Assembly: GCF_014202995.1 (NCBI RefSeq)
Contig: NZ_JACHIA010000011.1
Span: 1 to 64,000, forward strand
Direction: 5' to 3'
Source of the DNA: Longimicrobium terrae
GTDB lineage: Bacteria; Gemmatimonadota; Gemmatimonadetes; Longimicrobiales; Longimicrobiaceae
Length of the DNA stretch: 64,000 nt
Shown: piece after piece, positions 15,798 to 23,971 of the stretch
Numbering within the stretch: the stretch's first letter is position 1
How the letters are laid out: every line of letters starts with the position of its first letter
Notes under the pieces: generated by a model
What the model was told of the DNA's origin: nothing
The model's database searches: none
Seen by the model: only the letters and a program-made list of their open reading frames with translations
Program-made: the position numbers and the translations under genes

Positions 15798-16760
15798 TCA
15801 TGCGCGATATGCGCTCTGCTCGAGAGCGGAATTGAGGATGCAACGGATCATGCGGTCATAATCCACGCCGATAGTGGCGCACATGGTGGCCAGCGTGGCC
15901 GTGGGCTTGAGGCTCGGCAATGTGTTTACTTCCAAGAAGCAGGCCTCCCCGTCCTCCGCGACAATGAAATCGCTGCGGGAGTATCCCGAGCACCCGAGCG
16001 CCCGATGCGCCACTACCGCGAGCGCGCTGAGCCGCTCGTTGAGCCCCGCCGGGAATTCGGCGGGGCATTGAAAGCTGCGCAGGGCGGCCGTCTGCTTCGC
16101 CGGATGGTCGAAGAACTCCTGCGGGGTCTTGATCTCCAGCGGCGGCAGACCCACGGGCCCACCGTCCAGGTCCAAGACGCCCACCGTGACATTCCGTCCC
16201 GAACGGAAAGGTTCCGCCATCAGGCGGGCGCCGTCGGCCCCTGCGCGGCGCAGAACCTCGGCGACTTCGGCTACGGAGTGGCCCACCTCGATTCCCAGAC
16301 TGCTTCCTTCAGACTCGGGCTTGATGATGACGGGCAGACCCAGCAAGTCGGCGATGAGCCGCGCCGCCTCGTGCACCGGCTGCGCGGGATCGATACGGAC
16401 CTCGGGACAGACCGTCACGCCGGAGGCTGCGACGACGGTCTTCGCGGTGGGCTTGTGCATTCCCAAGGCGCTGGCCAGCACCCCAGAACCTGTGTACGGG
16501 ATCCCGAACGTCTCCAGCAGTCCCTGCAGCTTGCCGTCCTCGCCATACTGCCCCGCGATGGCGAGAAAGGCCACATCCACGTGCGGCAACCCGGCGATCA
16601 GCTCGTTGGACGTGTCGATAACACGGACGTCGTACCCTTGGCGGCGCAGCGAGTCGCTGGCCGATTCTCCAGACTGCAGGGAGGGATTGCGTTCCCTGCT
16701 GACCCCTCCGGTCAGCACACCGATCCGACCTCTTCCGGGAAGCTCAAGACGCAAGTGCAT
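15798..16760 (-). CDS. Divergent D-alanine-D-alanine ligase homologue (ATP-grasp)
   Basis: This 320-residue ATP-grasp ligase resembles Ddl, which joins two D-alanines. Conserved parts include GVLTGGVSRER, YTGSGVLASALGM, IIKPESEGSSLG (ATP loop), SRSDFIV and EVNTLPS. By eye against E. coli DdlB, His63 of ALHGRGGEDG is Ala here (AIAGQYGEDG), Tyr216 is Phe (SFQCPA) and the SAERE motif is SRERN. These are near the substrate pocket, so the amino-acid substrate may differ. It is the last gene of a minus-strand group with a diaminopropionate ammonia-lyase-like enzyme. The start is the ATG at 16760; a TTG at 16775 is also in frame and neither has a clear ribosome-binding site. Confidence 0.8.
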   Translation of the reverse strand: MHLRLELPGRGRIGVLTGGVSRERNPSLQSGESASDSLRRQGYDVRVIDTSNELIAGLPHVDVAFLAIAGQYGEDGKLQGLLETFGIPYTGSGVLASALGMHKPTAKTVVAASGVTVCPEVRIDPAQPVHEAARLIADLLGLPVIIKPESEGSSLGIEVGHSVAEVAEVLRRAGADGARLMAEPFRSGRNVTVGVLDLDGGPVGLPPLEIKTPQEFFDHPAKQTAALRSFQCPAEFPAGLNERLSALAVVAHRALGCSGYSRSDFIVAEDGEACFLEVNTLPSLKPTATLATMCATIGVDYDRMIRCILNSALEQSAYRA

Positions 16761-17048
16761 GGAAGAACCAAACAAGAATGGGCGGGATATGATACCGATG
16801 GATCAGGTCAGGATAACGGGCTTCCGTCCAGACGTCAACATCCTTGTTGCAGGATCTTTCCAGGATAAGAGGATAGCCTCACCCAAAGTCTCGCGCGGAG
16901 CGCCGCACGACGGCACACCACCCGTGCGCAGCCAGAGTCCAGGACCTCGTCCCTGACGTGGAGAATGCCTGCCCGGACATTGGCAGCATGAATCCGCACG
17001 CAGCTGCGACCTCGCCCGGCGGGCGGGATTCGGGGCTGGACGGGGTTC
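16761..17048. other. AT-richer gap between the ligase and lyase genes
   Basis: The 288 nt between the two minus-strand genes are noticeably lower in GC (one 60-nt line is about 52%) than the rest of the window. I see no gene or clear promoter. A minus-strand promoter for the ligase gene would have to lie here if the genes are not cotranscribed. Confidence 0.5.
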
Positions 17049-18101
17049 TCACCCGCCGTGCCGGGGCCGGCCTTCGGTGATGATCACGAGCGCACGCTTG
17101 CCTGAGAGCGTGATCGGCTGACTTGTCGACGCCAGCGCGAACAGTCCCGCCATCCCCGCCGCCCCCGTAGGCCCGGCTCGTACTCCAGAGGAGCGGAGCG
17201 CTCGCAGTGCGGGGCCGCATCTGGAGTCATCAATCGCCAGATAGCTGTCAAAGCCGTACTTGATGTCGGTCCATGCGCCGGCCGACAGCAGGCCGGCGTT
17301 GATCCCCGCCATCACGGTCGATCCTGCTGCATCCAACCGGACAAGACTTCCCCGTTGGGCGGAGCGTTGCGCGGATGCGGCCACCACGCTTTCAACCGCG
17401 ATGAGTTCCGGGTGGCGGACTGTCCCGCGTCGAAAGTAGCGGGCCGCCGCCGCCGCCAATCCGCCGATGCCGACCTGGACCAGAACCATATCCGGCGCGA
17501 ACTCCGCCGCGTCAAGTTGGGTGTCCAGTTCGGCGAAGATCGCTCCATAGCCCTGAATCACCCATTCCGCGACACGATCCTCAGGGTCCGCTGAGGTATC
17601 GGAGAGGAGAAGACCTCCGGGTTCATGTAGGGATCGCAGGTAAGCGGCATCGACGCTGTCATCGTACGTACCGGGCACGATTACCACGTCGGCTCCCTCC
17701 GCCCGTAGGCGCGCCAGCACCCTGTCCGGCGTCTGCCGGGGCAGGTATATGGATGCGGGCAGCCCCGCCTCCCGAGCCGCACGCGCCACGGCGTGGCCAT
17801 GGTTGCCGTCGGAGGCGGTGATCAGCCGGGCTACGCGTCCCCCCGCGGTGGCATCCAGGCACTGCGCGAGCGCCCACTGCACTCCCATGGCCTTGAAGGA
17901 GGTCAGGCCGAAGCGGTCAACCTCGAGCTTGGCCGCAAGATCGCGGAGCCCCAGCCGGTCAGCGAGTTCCGGCAGCCGGACGAGCGGTGACTGGTGGTAG
18001 CCTGGCAGGCGGCGGAGAAATGCGAGGGAACGCCCATCAAATGAGCGGACGCGGTCGTCGTCACGATGGGGACTCCTGAACAGCTCTGCAGGCGGTATCA
18101 T
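17049..18101 (-). CDS. Diaminopropionate ammonia-lyase-like PLP enzyme
   Basis: This 350-residue protein is a fold-type II PLP enzyme closest in motif to diaminopropionate ammonia-lyase. The Schiff-base Lys lies in RFGLTSFKAMGVQWA, the phosphate-cup motif is ASDGNHGHAVARAA, and the glycine loop is VQVGIGGLAAAA. Diaminopropionate lyases convert 2,3-diaminopropionate to pyruvate and ammonia; threonine or serine dehydratase activity is an alternative. The family is usually nearer 400 residues, and this one lacks part of the C-terminus. The start is the ATG at 18101. It follows the GNAT gene by 58 nt and precedes the ligase homologue by 288 nt. Confidence 0.8.
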   Translation of the reverse strand: MIPPAELFRSPHRDDDRVRSFDGRSLAFLRRLPGYHQSPLVRLPELADRLGLRDLAAKLEVDRFGLTSFKAMGVQWALAQCLDATAGGRVARLITASDGNHGHAVARAAREAGLPASIYLPRQTPDRVLARLRAEGADVVIVPGTYDDSVDAAYLRSLHEPGGLLLSDTSADPEDRVAEWVIQGYGAIFAELDTQLDAAEFAPDMVLVQVGIGGLAAAAARYFRRGTVRHPELIAVESVVAASAQRSAQRGSLVRLDAAGSTVMAGINAGLLSAGAWTDIKYGFDSYLAIDDSRCGPALRALRSSGVRAGPTGAAGMAGLFALASTSQPITLSGKRALVIITEGRPRHGG

Positions 18102-18159
18102 GGTCGGAGTGCATGAATGGCGTGGTCATGAAGGTGCCACGAGGCTGACGCCGCCGGAA

Positions 18160-18711
18160 CTATCCGGGAGGTAAGCCCGCGAAACGGGACGCCGTGATCC
18201 TGAACAGGCACTGCGCGCGAAGGGGATGATCCTCCGGCATGGCGGGGTGATGAAAGTGCCCGCTGAACGCCATCCCGATACGATGCATGACTTCGCGGGA
18301 ACGCGCGTTGCCTGCAGCGCAGAATGAGACGATCTCCTCCAACCCAAGCCGCTCAAATCCCACGCGCAAGCTAGCCCGCGCGCCTTCGGTGGCGTAGCCG
18401 CGCCCCCAGTGCTGCGGCGCCAGCCGCCAGCCGATCTCGGTGCACGGGGAGAATGGATAGGTGAGGCGCGGGCATTGAATGCCGATAAAGCCGATGAATT
18501 CACGGGATTCCCGCAGTTCGGCCGCCCAGAACCCCCACCCGTGGTGATTGACGTGCGCGGAGATTCGGTCCACCAGTTGGTCCGCGGCGGCGCGATCTGG
18601 CAGCGGCCGGAGAAATTCCATGGCCGCGGGATCGGCGCAGAGCCGCGCGAAGGGCTCGCGATCAGAATCGCGCCACTCCCGGAGGAGGAGCCTGGCCGTG
18701 AGGATTTCCAT
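18160..18711 (-). CDS. GNAT N-acetyltransferase, RimJ/RimL type
   Basis: This 183-residue acetyltransferase has the GNAT order: RLLLREWRDSDREPF at the start, the EIGWRLAPQHWGRGYATEG acetyl-CoA loop (Q/RxxGxG/A type) at about residue 105, and the C-terminal NARSREVMHRIGM motif. Such enzymes acetylate the N-terminus of a ribosomal protein or a small amine, or inactivate an antibiotic; the substrate cannot be told. The ATG at 18711 opens the family N-terminus (MEILTARLLL). It is first in a minus-strand set with the PLP enzyme and the ligase homologue, which might give it a substrate from that pathway. Confidence 0.85.
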   Translation of the reverse strand: MEILTARLLLREWRDSDREPFARLCADPAAMEFLRPLPDRAAADQLVDRISAHVNHHGWGFWAAELRESREFIGFIGIQCPRLTYPFSPCTEIGWRLAPQHWGRGYATEGARASLRVGFERLGLEEIVSFCAAGNARSREVMHRIGMAFSGHFHHPAMPEDHPLRAQCLFRITASRFAGLPPG

Positions 18712-19209
18712 GGAGCTTTCCAGGCGTGTGGCGGCTGGCGTTCGCCATTTACGGAAGGCACACTCCGTAGCGCAGCACCCAACCGGAGGCACCGTGAGGG
18801 ACGCCGCGCGCTTGCGGGGCACCAGGTGGGTCTACGTTGCCCGCGCAGTTCCGGCGTGAACACCACGGTAGTGTCGACGGGGGCCATCGACAAGACAGTA
18901 TGACATTCCACGCTGCGCCATGAAGACGTCTTCGATCGAGGTCCACCCCTCCATGATCGGTCCGCAATCCATCCGCGCGGCGCCGGAACAATCCGGGATG
19001 CCCTTTGCAGCAACGCGTTCAGCCTGCGGCGTTTCGCGGTGCCGGATCCCTGGTGCTGAGCTGACGCTCGGGATACGCGCGTCCGGAGGTACTGAAACGC
19101 AAAGAAGGTCCTCCCATTATCGACGGCGCGAAGACACCTGCCCCTGCTGCTTCGCCCGGCGTACCCGGACTCGTGCCCGGGTTGTCTTGAGTGCTTCTCC
19201 TTCTCCGTC
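18712..19209. other. Intergenic region, no gene recognised
   Basis: These 498 nt separate the acquired-looking group from fabF. Reading frames on both strands lack family motifs, good ribosome-binding sites and typical codon bias. The promoter of the GNAT gene should lie at the left end. Nothing else is recognised. Confidence 0.5.
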
Positions 19210-20466
19210 CTACTCGAACCTCTTCAACACCAGCGTCGTGTTCGCGCCGCCGAATCCGAACGAGTTGCTGATGACCACGTCCAGCGCCGCCTCGCGGGCG
19301 GTGTCGGGAACGTAGTCCAGGTCGCACTCGGGATCCGGGTTCCGCAGGTTGATGGTCGGCGGCATGATCCCCTCGTTCAGCGCCATCGCGCACACCGCCG
19401 CCTCGATGCTGGCGCTGCCGCCCAGCGCGTGCCCGATCATCGACTTGGTGGACGACACCGCCAGCCGGTCCGCGTGCGCGCCGAACACGGAGCGGATCGC
19501 CCGCGTTTCCGCCCGGTCGCCCACCGGCGTCGACGTGCCGTGCGCGTTGATGTAGTCCACCCGCTCCGGCGCGATCCCCGCGCTGCGCAGCCCGCGCTTC
19601 ATCGCCAGGGCGGCGCCCTCGCCGTTCTCCGGCGGCGCGGTGATGTGGTACGCGTCCGCGCTCATCCCGAAGCCGATCACCTCCGCCAGGATCGGCGCGC
19701 CGCGCTCGCGGGCGCTTTCCAGCTCTTCCATCACCAGAATGCCGCCGCCCTCCGCGTGCACGAAGCCGCTGCGCGTGGCGTCGAACGGACGCGACGCGGT
19801 CTCCGGCGTTTCCCACTGCGTGGCCAGCGCGCGCGCCGCCGCGAATCCGCCAAAGCTGATGGGGGTAAGGCACGCCTCGGTGCCGCCGGCCAGCATCATC
19901 TTCGCATCGCCGCGCTGGATGGCGTGAAAGGCTTCGCCGATGGCGTGGTTGCTGCTGGCGCACGCGCTGACCGGGGCGTAGCTGGGCCCCTGCGCGCCGG
20001 TGCGGATGGCGATCTGCCCCGCGGCCAGGTTGATGATGCTGGCGGGGATGAAGAACGGCGACACGCGGCTCAGCGTCCCCTTCTCCCGCGCCGTATCCGC
20101 CGTTTCCATGATGCTGATCAGCCCGCCCATCCCCGAGCCGACGATGGTTCCCGTTTCCGTGGGATCGGGAACGGGGCCCAGCCCGCCCAGCCCGGCGTTC
20201 ACCATGGCGTCGTGCGCGGCGACGAGCGCGTACTGGATGAACCAGTCCATCCGCCGCGCGTCCTTGCGGTCCAGCACCGGCTCCGGCGAAAAGTTCTTCA
20301 CCTCGCCCGCGATGGCGATTTCCGGCGCCAGGCCGGGAAGTTCGCACCTGGTGAGCGGCCCGATGCCGGAACGGCCGGCCTTGACCCCCGCCCACGTTTC
20401 CGCCGCGGTGTTGCCCAGCGCCGAAACCAGCCCGACGCCCGTGATGACGACCCTGCGCTGCTGCAC
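19210..20466 (-). CDS. fabF: 3-oxoacyl-ACP synthase II (KAS II)
   Basis: This 418-residue condensing enzyme extends acyl-ACP chains with malonyl-ACP in fatty acid synthesis. The Cys-His-His triad is visible: the nucleophile in VSACASSNHAIGEAF, His in NAHGTSTPVGD and His in KSMIGHALGG; the C-terminal glycine motif is NSFGFGGANTTLV. The GTG at 20466 puts QQRRVVITGVG at the N-terminus, as in E. coli FabF. An in-frame TTG at 20505 would add 13 residues. It follows a response regulator gene with a short gap and probably shares its transcript. FabF of this type usually neighbours acpP or fabD, but none is here. Confidence 0.93.
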   Translation of the reverse strand: MQQRRVVITGVGLVSALGNTAAETWAGVKAGRSGIGPLTRCELPGLAPEIAIAGEVKNFSPEPVLDRKDARRMDWFIQYALVAAHDAMVNAGLGGLGPVPDPTETGTIVGSGMGGLISIMETADTAREKGTLSRVSPFFIPASIINLAAGQIAIRTGAQGPSYAPVSACASSNHAIGEAFHAIQRGDAKMMLAGGTEACLTPISFGGFAAARALATQWETPETASRPFDATRSGFVHAEGGGILVMEELESARERGAPILAEVIGFGMSADAYHITAPPENGEGAALAMKRGLRSAGIAPERVDYINAHGTSTPVGDRAETRAIRSVFGAHADRLAVSSTKSMIGHALGGSASIEAAVCAMALNEGIMPPTINLRNPDPECDLDYVPDTAREAALDVVISNSFGFGGANTTLVLKRFE

Positions 20467-20523
20467 GATAGCGCCCTGTCCTGGTGGTGATCCGGGTTGA
20501 CTCAAAATCGATCGAACGCCCGC

Positions 20524-21177
20524 CTACGCCTTCAGCAGCCCGCGCTGCAGGGCGAACTTCACCAGCTCGCTGCGGTGGTGAAGGTTCAGCTTTTCCATGA
20601 TCCGCGCGCGGTACGTGTCCACCGTCTTGGGGCTGATGAACAGCTTCTTGCCGATCTCGCTGCTGCTGAACCCCTCCACCGTAAAGCCCAGCACCTCGCG
20701 CTCTCGTTCAGTGAGCTTTTCGATGGGGTCCTCCACTCCCGGCTCGGCCTTCTGCTTCAGGCCGCGCAGCAGGAGCTTGGCGCCGGACGGGTACAGGAAC
20801 ACGTCGCCTGATGCCACGGTGCGGATGGCCTCGATCAGCTCCTCGTCCGCGCTGCGCTTGTTGACGTAGCCGCTGCCGCCGGCCTCGAGGACGGGGAGGA
20901 GGTGCTCTTCCTCGCCGTGCATCGTCAGCACGAGGACGCGGGCGGTGGTGCCCAGCGCGGCGATCTGGCGCACGGCCTCCAGCCCGCCCATCCCCGGCAT
21001 CGACAGGTCCATCACCACCACGTCGGGGCGAAGCTGCGGCACCTTCATCACCGCCTCCTCGCCCGTGCCCGCCTCGCCCACCACCAGAAACCCGGGTTCC
21101 GCCTCCAGCAGCGCGCGCAGGCCGGCGCGCAGCACGGCGTGGTCATCCACCAGCAGGATGCGGATCGGGGTGGCCAT
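20524..21177 (-). CDS. NarL/FixJ-type response regulator
   Basis: This 217-residue transcription factor has a receiver domain (residues 5-120) with acidic pocket DD at 11-12, phosphorylatable Asp57 in VVVMDLSMPG and a Lys in YVNKRSADEE. The C-terminal LuxR-type HTH is LTEREREVLGFTVEGFSSSEIGKKLFISPKTVDTYRARIMEKL. No histidine kinase is encoded nearby, so it is an orphan within this window. The ATG at 21177 is chosen over a longer reading to 21249, which crosses a terminator hairpin. It precedes fabF by 57 nt; it may control its own operon, but no binding site was identified. Confidence 0.9.
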   Translation of the reverse strand: MATPIRILLVDDHAVLRAGLRALLEAEPGFLVVGEAGTGEEAVMKVPQLRPDVVVMDLSMPGMGGLEAVRQIAALGTTARVLVLTMHGEEEHLLPVLEAGGSGYVNKRSADEELIEAIRTVASGDVFLYPSGAKLLLRGLKQKAEPGVEDPIEKLTEREREVLGFTVEGFSSSEIGKKLFISPKTVDTYRARIMEKLNLHHRSELVKFALQRGLLKA

Positions 21178-21207
21178 GGGAGCGATGGGGATGGGGGAAA
21201 GACAAAA

Positions 21208-21237
21208 CCGCCGCGGGCCGAATCTGGCCCGCGGCGG
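21208..21237 (-). terminator. Intrinsic terminator after ccdA
   Basis: A 12-bp perfect stem (CCGCCGCGGGCC with its complement, loop GAATCT or AGATTC) is followed on the minus strand by TTTTGTC. It separates ccdA from the response regulator transcript. Confidence 0.85.
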
Positions 21238-21261
21238 AGGAAAATGCAAGTCTTTGCGCCG

Positions 21262-21999
21262 TTACAGCTTGCCTGAAAGCCACGCCGGCGTCCATCCCGC
21301 CATGGTGCCGGACATGGCGGAAAAGTGCCCCAGCATCATCATCAGCCCCACGGCGACGAGCAGCACGCCGCTGGCGCGGTTGATCCACGGAAGCAGGCGC
21401 CGCATTCCCTTGAACGCGGTCAGAAAGCGGTCGATCAGCAGCGTGCTGAGCAGAAACGGAATCGCCAGCCCGGCCGAGTAGACGAAGAGCAGCCCCATCC
21501 CCTGGCCCATGCTTCCGCGCGTGGCGGCAAGCGTAAGGATGCCGCCCAGCACCGGCCCGATGCACGGCGTCCATCCCGCGCCGAACGTCACGCCGACGGC
21601 CACGGTGCCCAAGTAGCCCGCAGGCTTCTGGGCCAGGTGCATGCGCCACTCGCGGCCGGCGCCGGGAAGGCGCAGCAGCCCCAGCAGGTACAGGCCGAAC
21701 AGGATCAGCAGCGCGCCGCCGATGCGCTCCACCCAGGTGCTGGCGTAGCGCATCAGGCTGCCCAGAAACGTCGCGGACGCGCCCATGATCATGAACACGG
21801 CGGTGAACCCGGCCACGAACAGCAGGCCGTGGATCAGCGCGGTGCGGCGGGTGCGGCGCTCGTCCACGGCCAGTTCATCCAGCGACATGCCGGTGATGAA
21901 CGTGGCGTAGCTGGGCACCAGCGGCAGCACGCAGGGCGATAGAAAGCTGAGCAGCCCGGCCGAAAAGGCGACGAACAGGCCAAGGGACTGGGATTCCAT
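21262..21999 (-). CDS. ccdA: CcdA/DsbD-type transmembrane thiol transporter
   Basis: This 245-residue membrane protein has six predicted helices and the two conserved cysteines of the CcdA/DsbD beta domain, in LSPCVLPLVPSY (helix 1) and FGAGWTPCIGPVLG (helix 4). It moves reducing equivalents from cytoplasmic thioredoxin to periplasmic thiol proteins for cytochrome c maturation or disulfide repair. The start at the ATG 21999 opens the first membrane helix (MESQSLGLFVAFSAG). Its partner (ResA/CcmG) is not encoded in this window. Confidence 0.92.
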   Translation of the reverse strand: MESQSLGLFVAFSAGLLSFLSPCVLPLVPSYATFITGMSLDELAVDERRTRRTALIHGLLFVAGFTAVFMIMGASATFLGSLMRYASTWVERIGGALLILFGLYLLGLLRLPGAGREWRMHLAQKPAGYLGTVAVGVTFGAGWTPCIGPVLGGILTLAATRGSMGQGMGLLFVYSAGLAIPFLLSTLLIDRFLTAFKGMRRLLPWINRASGVLLVAVGLMMMLGHFSAMSGTMAGWTPAWLSGKL

Positions 22000-22235
22000 G
22001 CGGATCGACGGCTGTGGGACGGCGGTGTGGCCGTGTGTACCCCGGATGCCCGCGCGGGGTCTGCGCGCGCACCAGGACGCCCGCAAGTATGGAAAGATCG
22101 CGCGTCGGGCGGCATGCGGCAATCAACCCGGCCGCGTGGGGAGATCCCGCACGCCGTACCACCCGGCTTTTCGTCCTCTCCGCCCGGCGTGAGCACGCCG
22201 GATTCCGGGACGGACGGAGACGTCTGGATTCCATA

Positions 22236-22253
22236 TGCAACACAAGTGTTGCG
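22236..22253. promoter_or_regulatory. Operator 1 for the ArsR-type regulator
   Basis: The 16-bp palindrome GCAACACAAGTGTTGC sits over the -35 box of the promoter at 22249-22277. It matches operator 2 at 22279-22296 and lies 43 bp centre to centre from it, about four helical turns. Assignment to the ArsR at 22813 is inference from position. Confidence 0.65.
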
Positions 22254-22277
22254 CATCGACGGAGCCCTGATTATCAT
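22249..22277 (+). promoter_or_regulatory. Promoter of the SRPBCC-arsR operon
   Basis: TTGCGC at 22249-22254 and TATCAT at 22272-22277 are separated by exactly 17 nt. The expected start is near 22284. Two matching palindromes overlap the -35 and the start region. Confidence 0.65.
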
Positions 22278-22278
22278 G

Positions 22279-22296
22279 TGCAACGTAAATGTTGCA
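22279..22296. promoter_or_regulatory. Operator 2 for the ArsR-type regulator
   Basis: The palindrome GCAACGTAAATGTTGC (22280-22295) shares the GCAAC...GTTGC arms of operator 1 and covers the predicted transcription start. Binding at both sites would occlude RNA polymerase. Confidence 0.65.
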
Positions 22297-22343
22297 TGTG
22301 CGGCCGCACGGGCCGCCCGCCTCCACAGCCCGGGGATTGATCG

Positions 22344-22823
22344 ATGACGATGAGCGCTCAGGAAACGCAGGCGCGGTCCAGCACGGACCGGATCGAAAAA
22401 GTGCTGACGATGCGCGCGCCGCGGTCCCGCGTGTGGCGCGCGGTGTCGACCGTGTCGGAGTTTTCCACCTGGTTCCGCGTCAAGCTGGACGGCGAGTTCG
22501 CCGAGGGCGCGACGCTGCAGGGAGACGTGTCCCACGCGGACGGCCGGTTCGCGTGCTCCATCGAAATGCAGATCGAGGCCGTGCAGCCCGAGCGCTACTT
22601 CGCCTACCGCTGGCACCCGTACCCCATCCCCGCCGGCGACTACTCGGCGGAGGCCATGACGCTGGTGGAGTTCACGCTGGAGGATGCGGAGGAAGGCACC
22701 CTGGTCACCATCGTGGAATCCGGGTTCGACGACATTCCGCTCGCCCGCCGCGCCGAAGCGTTCCGCATGAACGACGGCGGATGGACGGGGCAGATGAAGA
22801 ACCTGGCGCGCCATGTCGAGTAG
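22344..22823 (+). CDS. SRPBCC (AHSA1-like) ligand-binding protein
   Basis: This 159-residue protein is a START/Bet-v-1-like hydrophobic-ligand domain of the AHSA1 family. Features include RIEKVLTMRAPRSRVWRAVSTVSEFSTWF at the start and the AMTLVEFTLEDAEEGTLVTIVESGF strands, ending with the long C-terminal helix GGWTGQMKNLARHVE. Such proteins are frequently paired with an ArsR regulator, and here their genes overlap by 11 nt. The ligand is unknown. The ATG at 22344 or the one two codons later could be used. Expression is probably derepressed by the ArsR partner. Confidence 0.88.
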   Translation: MTMSAQETQARSSTDRIEKVLTMRAPRSRVWRAVSTVSEFSTWFRVKLDGEFAEGATLQGDVSHADGRFACSIEMQIEAVQPERYFAYRWHPYPIPAGDYSAEAMTLVEFTLEDAEEGTLVTIVESGFDDIPLARRAEAFRMNDGGWTGQMKNLARHVE

Positions 22824-23160
22824 CCGCGGCTCGGCGGCGCTCAAGCTGGACGAGGCCGTGCCCGTGTTCGCCGCCCTGGGCGACGCCACGCGGCTCGGCC
22901 TGGTGGGGCGGCTTTCCGCGGAGGGGCCGCTTTCCATCACCCGGCTCAGCGAGGGCACCGGGGTGACGCGCCAGGCCGTCACGCGGCACCTGCACGCGCT
23001 GGGCGATGCGGGTCTTGTGCGGGACAGCAGGCGCGGCCGCGAGCGGGTGTGGGCGCTCAACCTGGAGCGGCTGGCCACCGCGCGAAGCTACCTGGACGAG
23101 ATTTCCGCGCAGTGGGACGATGCCGCCGAGCGTCTCCGCGCCTTTGTAGAGAACGATTGA
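22813..23160 (+). CDS. ArsR-family winged-helix repressor
   Basis: This 115-residue regulator has the ArsR fold: VFAALGDATRLGLVGRLSAEGPLSITRLSEGTGVTRQAVTRHLHALGDAGLV, with the recognition helix in RQAVTRHLHAL and a wing RRGRERVWALN. The metal-binding ELCVC motif of arsenic-responsive members is absent, so it senses something else. It starts inside the SRPBCC gene (11-nt overlap), so the two are translationally coupled. Two near-identical palindromes over the operon promoter are its likely operators, which would give negative autoregulation. Confidence 0.92.
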   Translation: MSSSRGSAALKLDEAVPVFAALGDATRLGLVGRLSAEGPLSITRLSEGTGVTRQAVTRHLHALGDAGLVRDSRRGRERVWALNLERLATARSYLDEISAQWDDAAERLRAFVEND

Positions 23161-23227
23161 TCCATGTGCGGAGCGGTGGCGGAACGTGATCGCCGTCGCC
23201 CGCCTCAACCCCGGAAGGGATCGATTC

Positions 23228-23884
23228 ATGTCGCGCGTTCTTGTGACGGTCCGCCGTACAGCGTGCGCGCTGCTGGCGGCCTTTGTGATGGCTCCCGGTG
23301 CCGCGGCGCAGGGCGCGTCCGCGTCCCGCCCGCCCATGGGCCTGCTCACCGCGATGAGCGCGGCGGAGCAGACGCGGCTGGCCCTGAGCACGGCGCCGCC
23401 GGAAGTGTCGGCGCACGCCTCCGTCTTCGTGCTGGCCGATGGCCGGTACACGCAAACGCGCACCGGCACCAACGGCTTCACCTGCCTGATCGAGCGGGAG
23501 CTTCTGGAGACGGTGGAGCCGGTGTGCTACGACGCCGAGGGGAGCGCCACCACCATGCTGGCGCGCTTCCACCGCGAGGAACTGCGCGCGCAGGGGCTGC
23601 CGGAGGACGAGGTGAAGCGGCGCATCGACGCGGCGTACGCGGCCGGGCGGCTGCTGGCGCCGCGCAAGCCGGGGCTGGTGTACATGCTGGCCGCGGAGCA
23701 GTGGTCGTACAATCCGTTCGAGCAGAAGGTGTGGAACGCGCCCGCGCACTTCATGCTCTACGCGCCGTACGCGAAGCAGGAGGACATGGGTGCCGCCGCG
23801 GGTCCGGGCATGCCCGTGATCGCGTGGCCCGGCCAGCCCGACGCGCTGATCATCGTGATGGCGCACACGCCCGCCACGCACTGA
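23228..23884 (+). CDS. Secreted protein of unknown function
   Basis: This 218-residue protein has a signal peptide ending in MAPGAAAQG and no membrane segment after it. It has two cysteines (TCLIERE and PVCYD, about 20 residues apart) that could form a disulfide in the periplasm. The middle contains a helical EELRAQGLPEDEVKRRIDAAYAAGR region. I recognise no family. A GGAAGGGA-like site precedes the ATG at 23228. It lies 67 nt after arsR and could be read through from that operon, but it has its own terminator at 23905. Confidence 0.7.
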   Translation: MSRVLVTVRRTACALLAAFVMAPGAAAQGASASRPPMGLLTAMSAAEQTRLALSTAPPEVSAHASVFVLADGRYTQTRTGTNGFTCLIERELLETVEPVCYDAEGSATTMLARFHREELRAQGLPEDEVKRRIDAAYAAGRLLAPRKPGLVYMLAAEQWSYNPFEQKVWNAPAHFMLYAPYAKQEDMGAAAGPGMPVIAWPGQPDALIIVMAHTPATH

Positions 23885-23904
23885 CCGCGGGGGTTGGATG
23901 GAAA

Positions 23905-23940
23905 CGAGGCCCGGAGAACCGCCTGGTTCTCCGGGCCTCG
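23905..23940. terminator. Bidirectional terminator
   Basis: CGAGGCCCGGAGAACC forms a perfect 16-bp stem with its complement around GCCT. It lies between two convergent genes (23884 and 23972). Confidence 0.85.
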
Positions 23941-23971
23941 CTCGTCATTGGGCTTGGTGTCGCGCGACGGA

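Noticed and set aside
18920-19315. A 131-codon plus-strand frame between the GNAT and fabF genes
   Set aside because: It lacks a ribosome-binding site and family motifs and overlaps the fabF 3' end in antisense.
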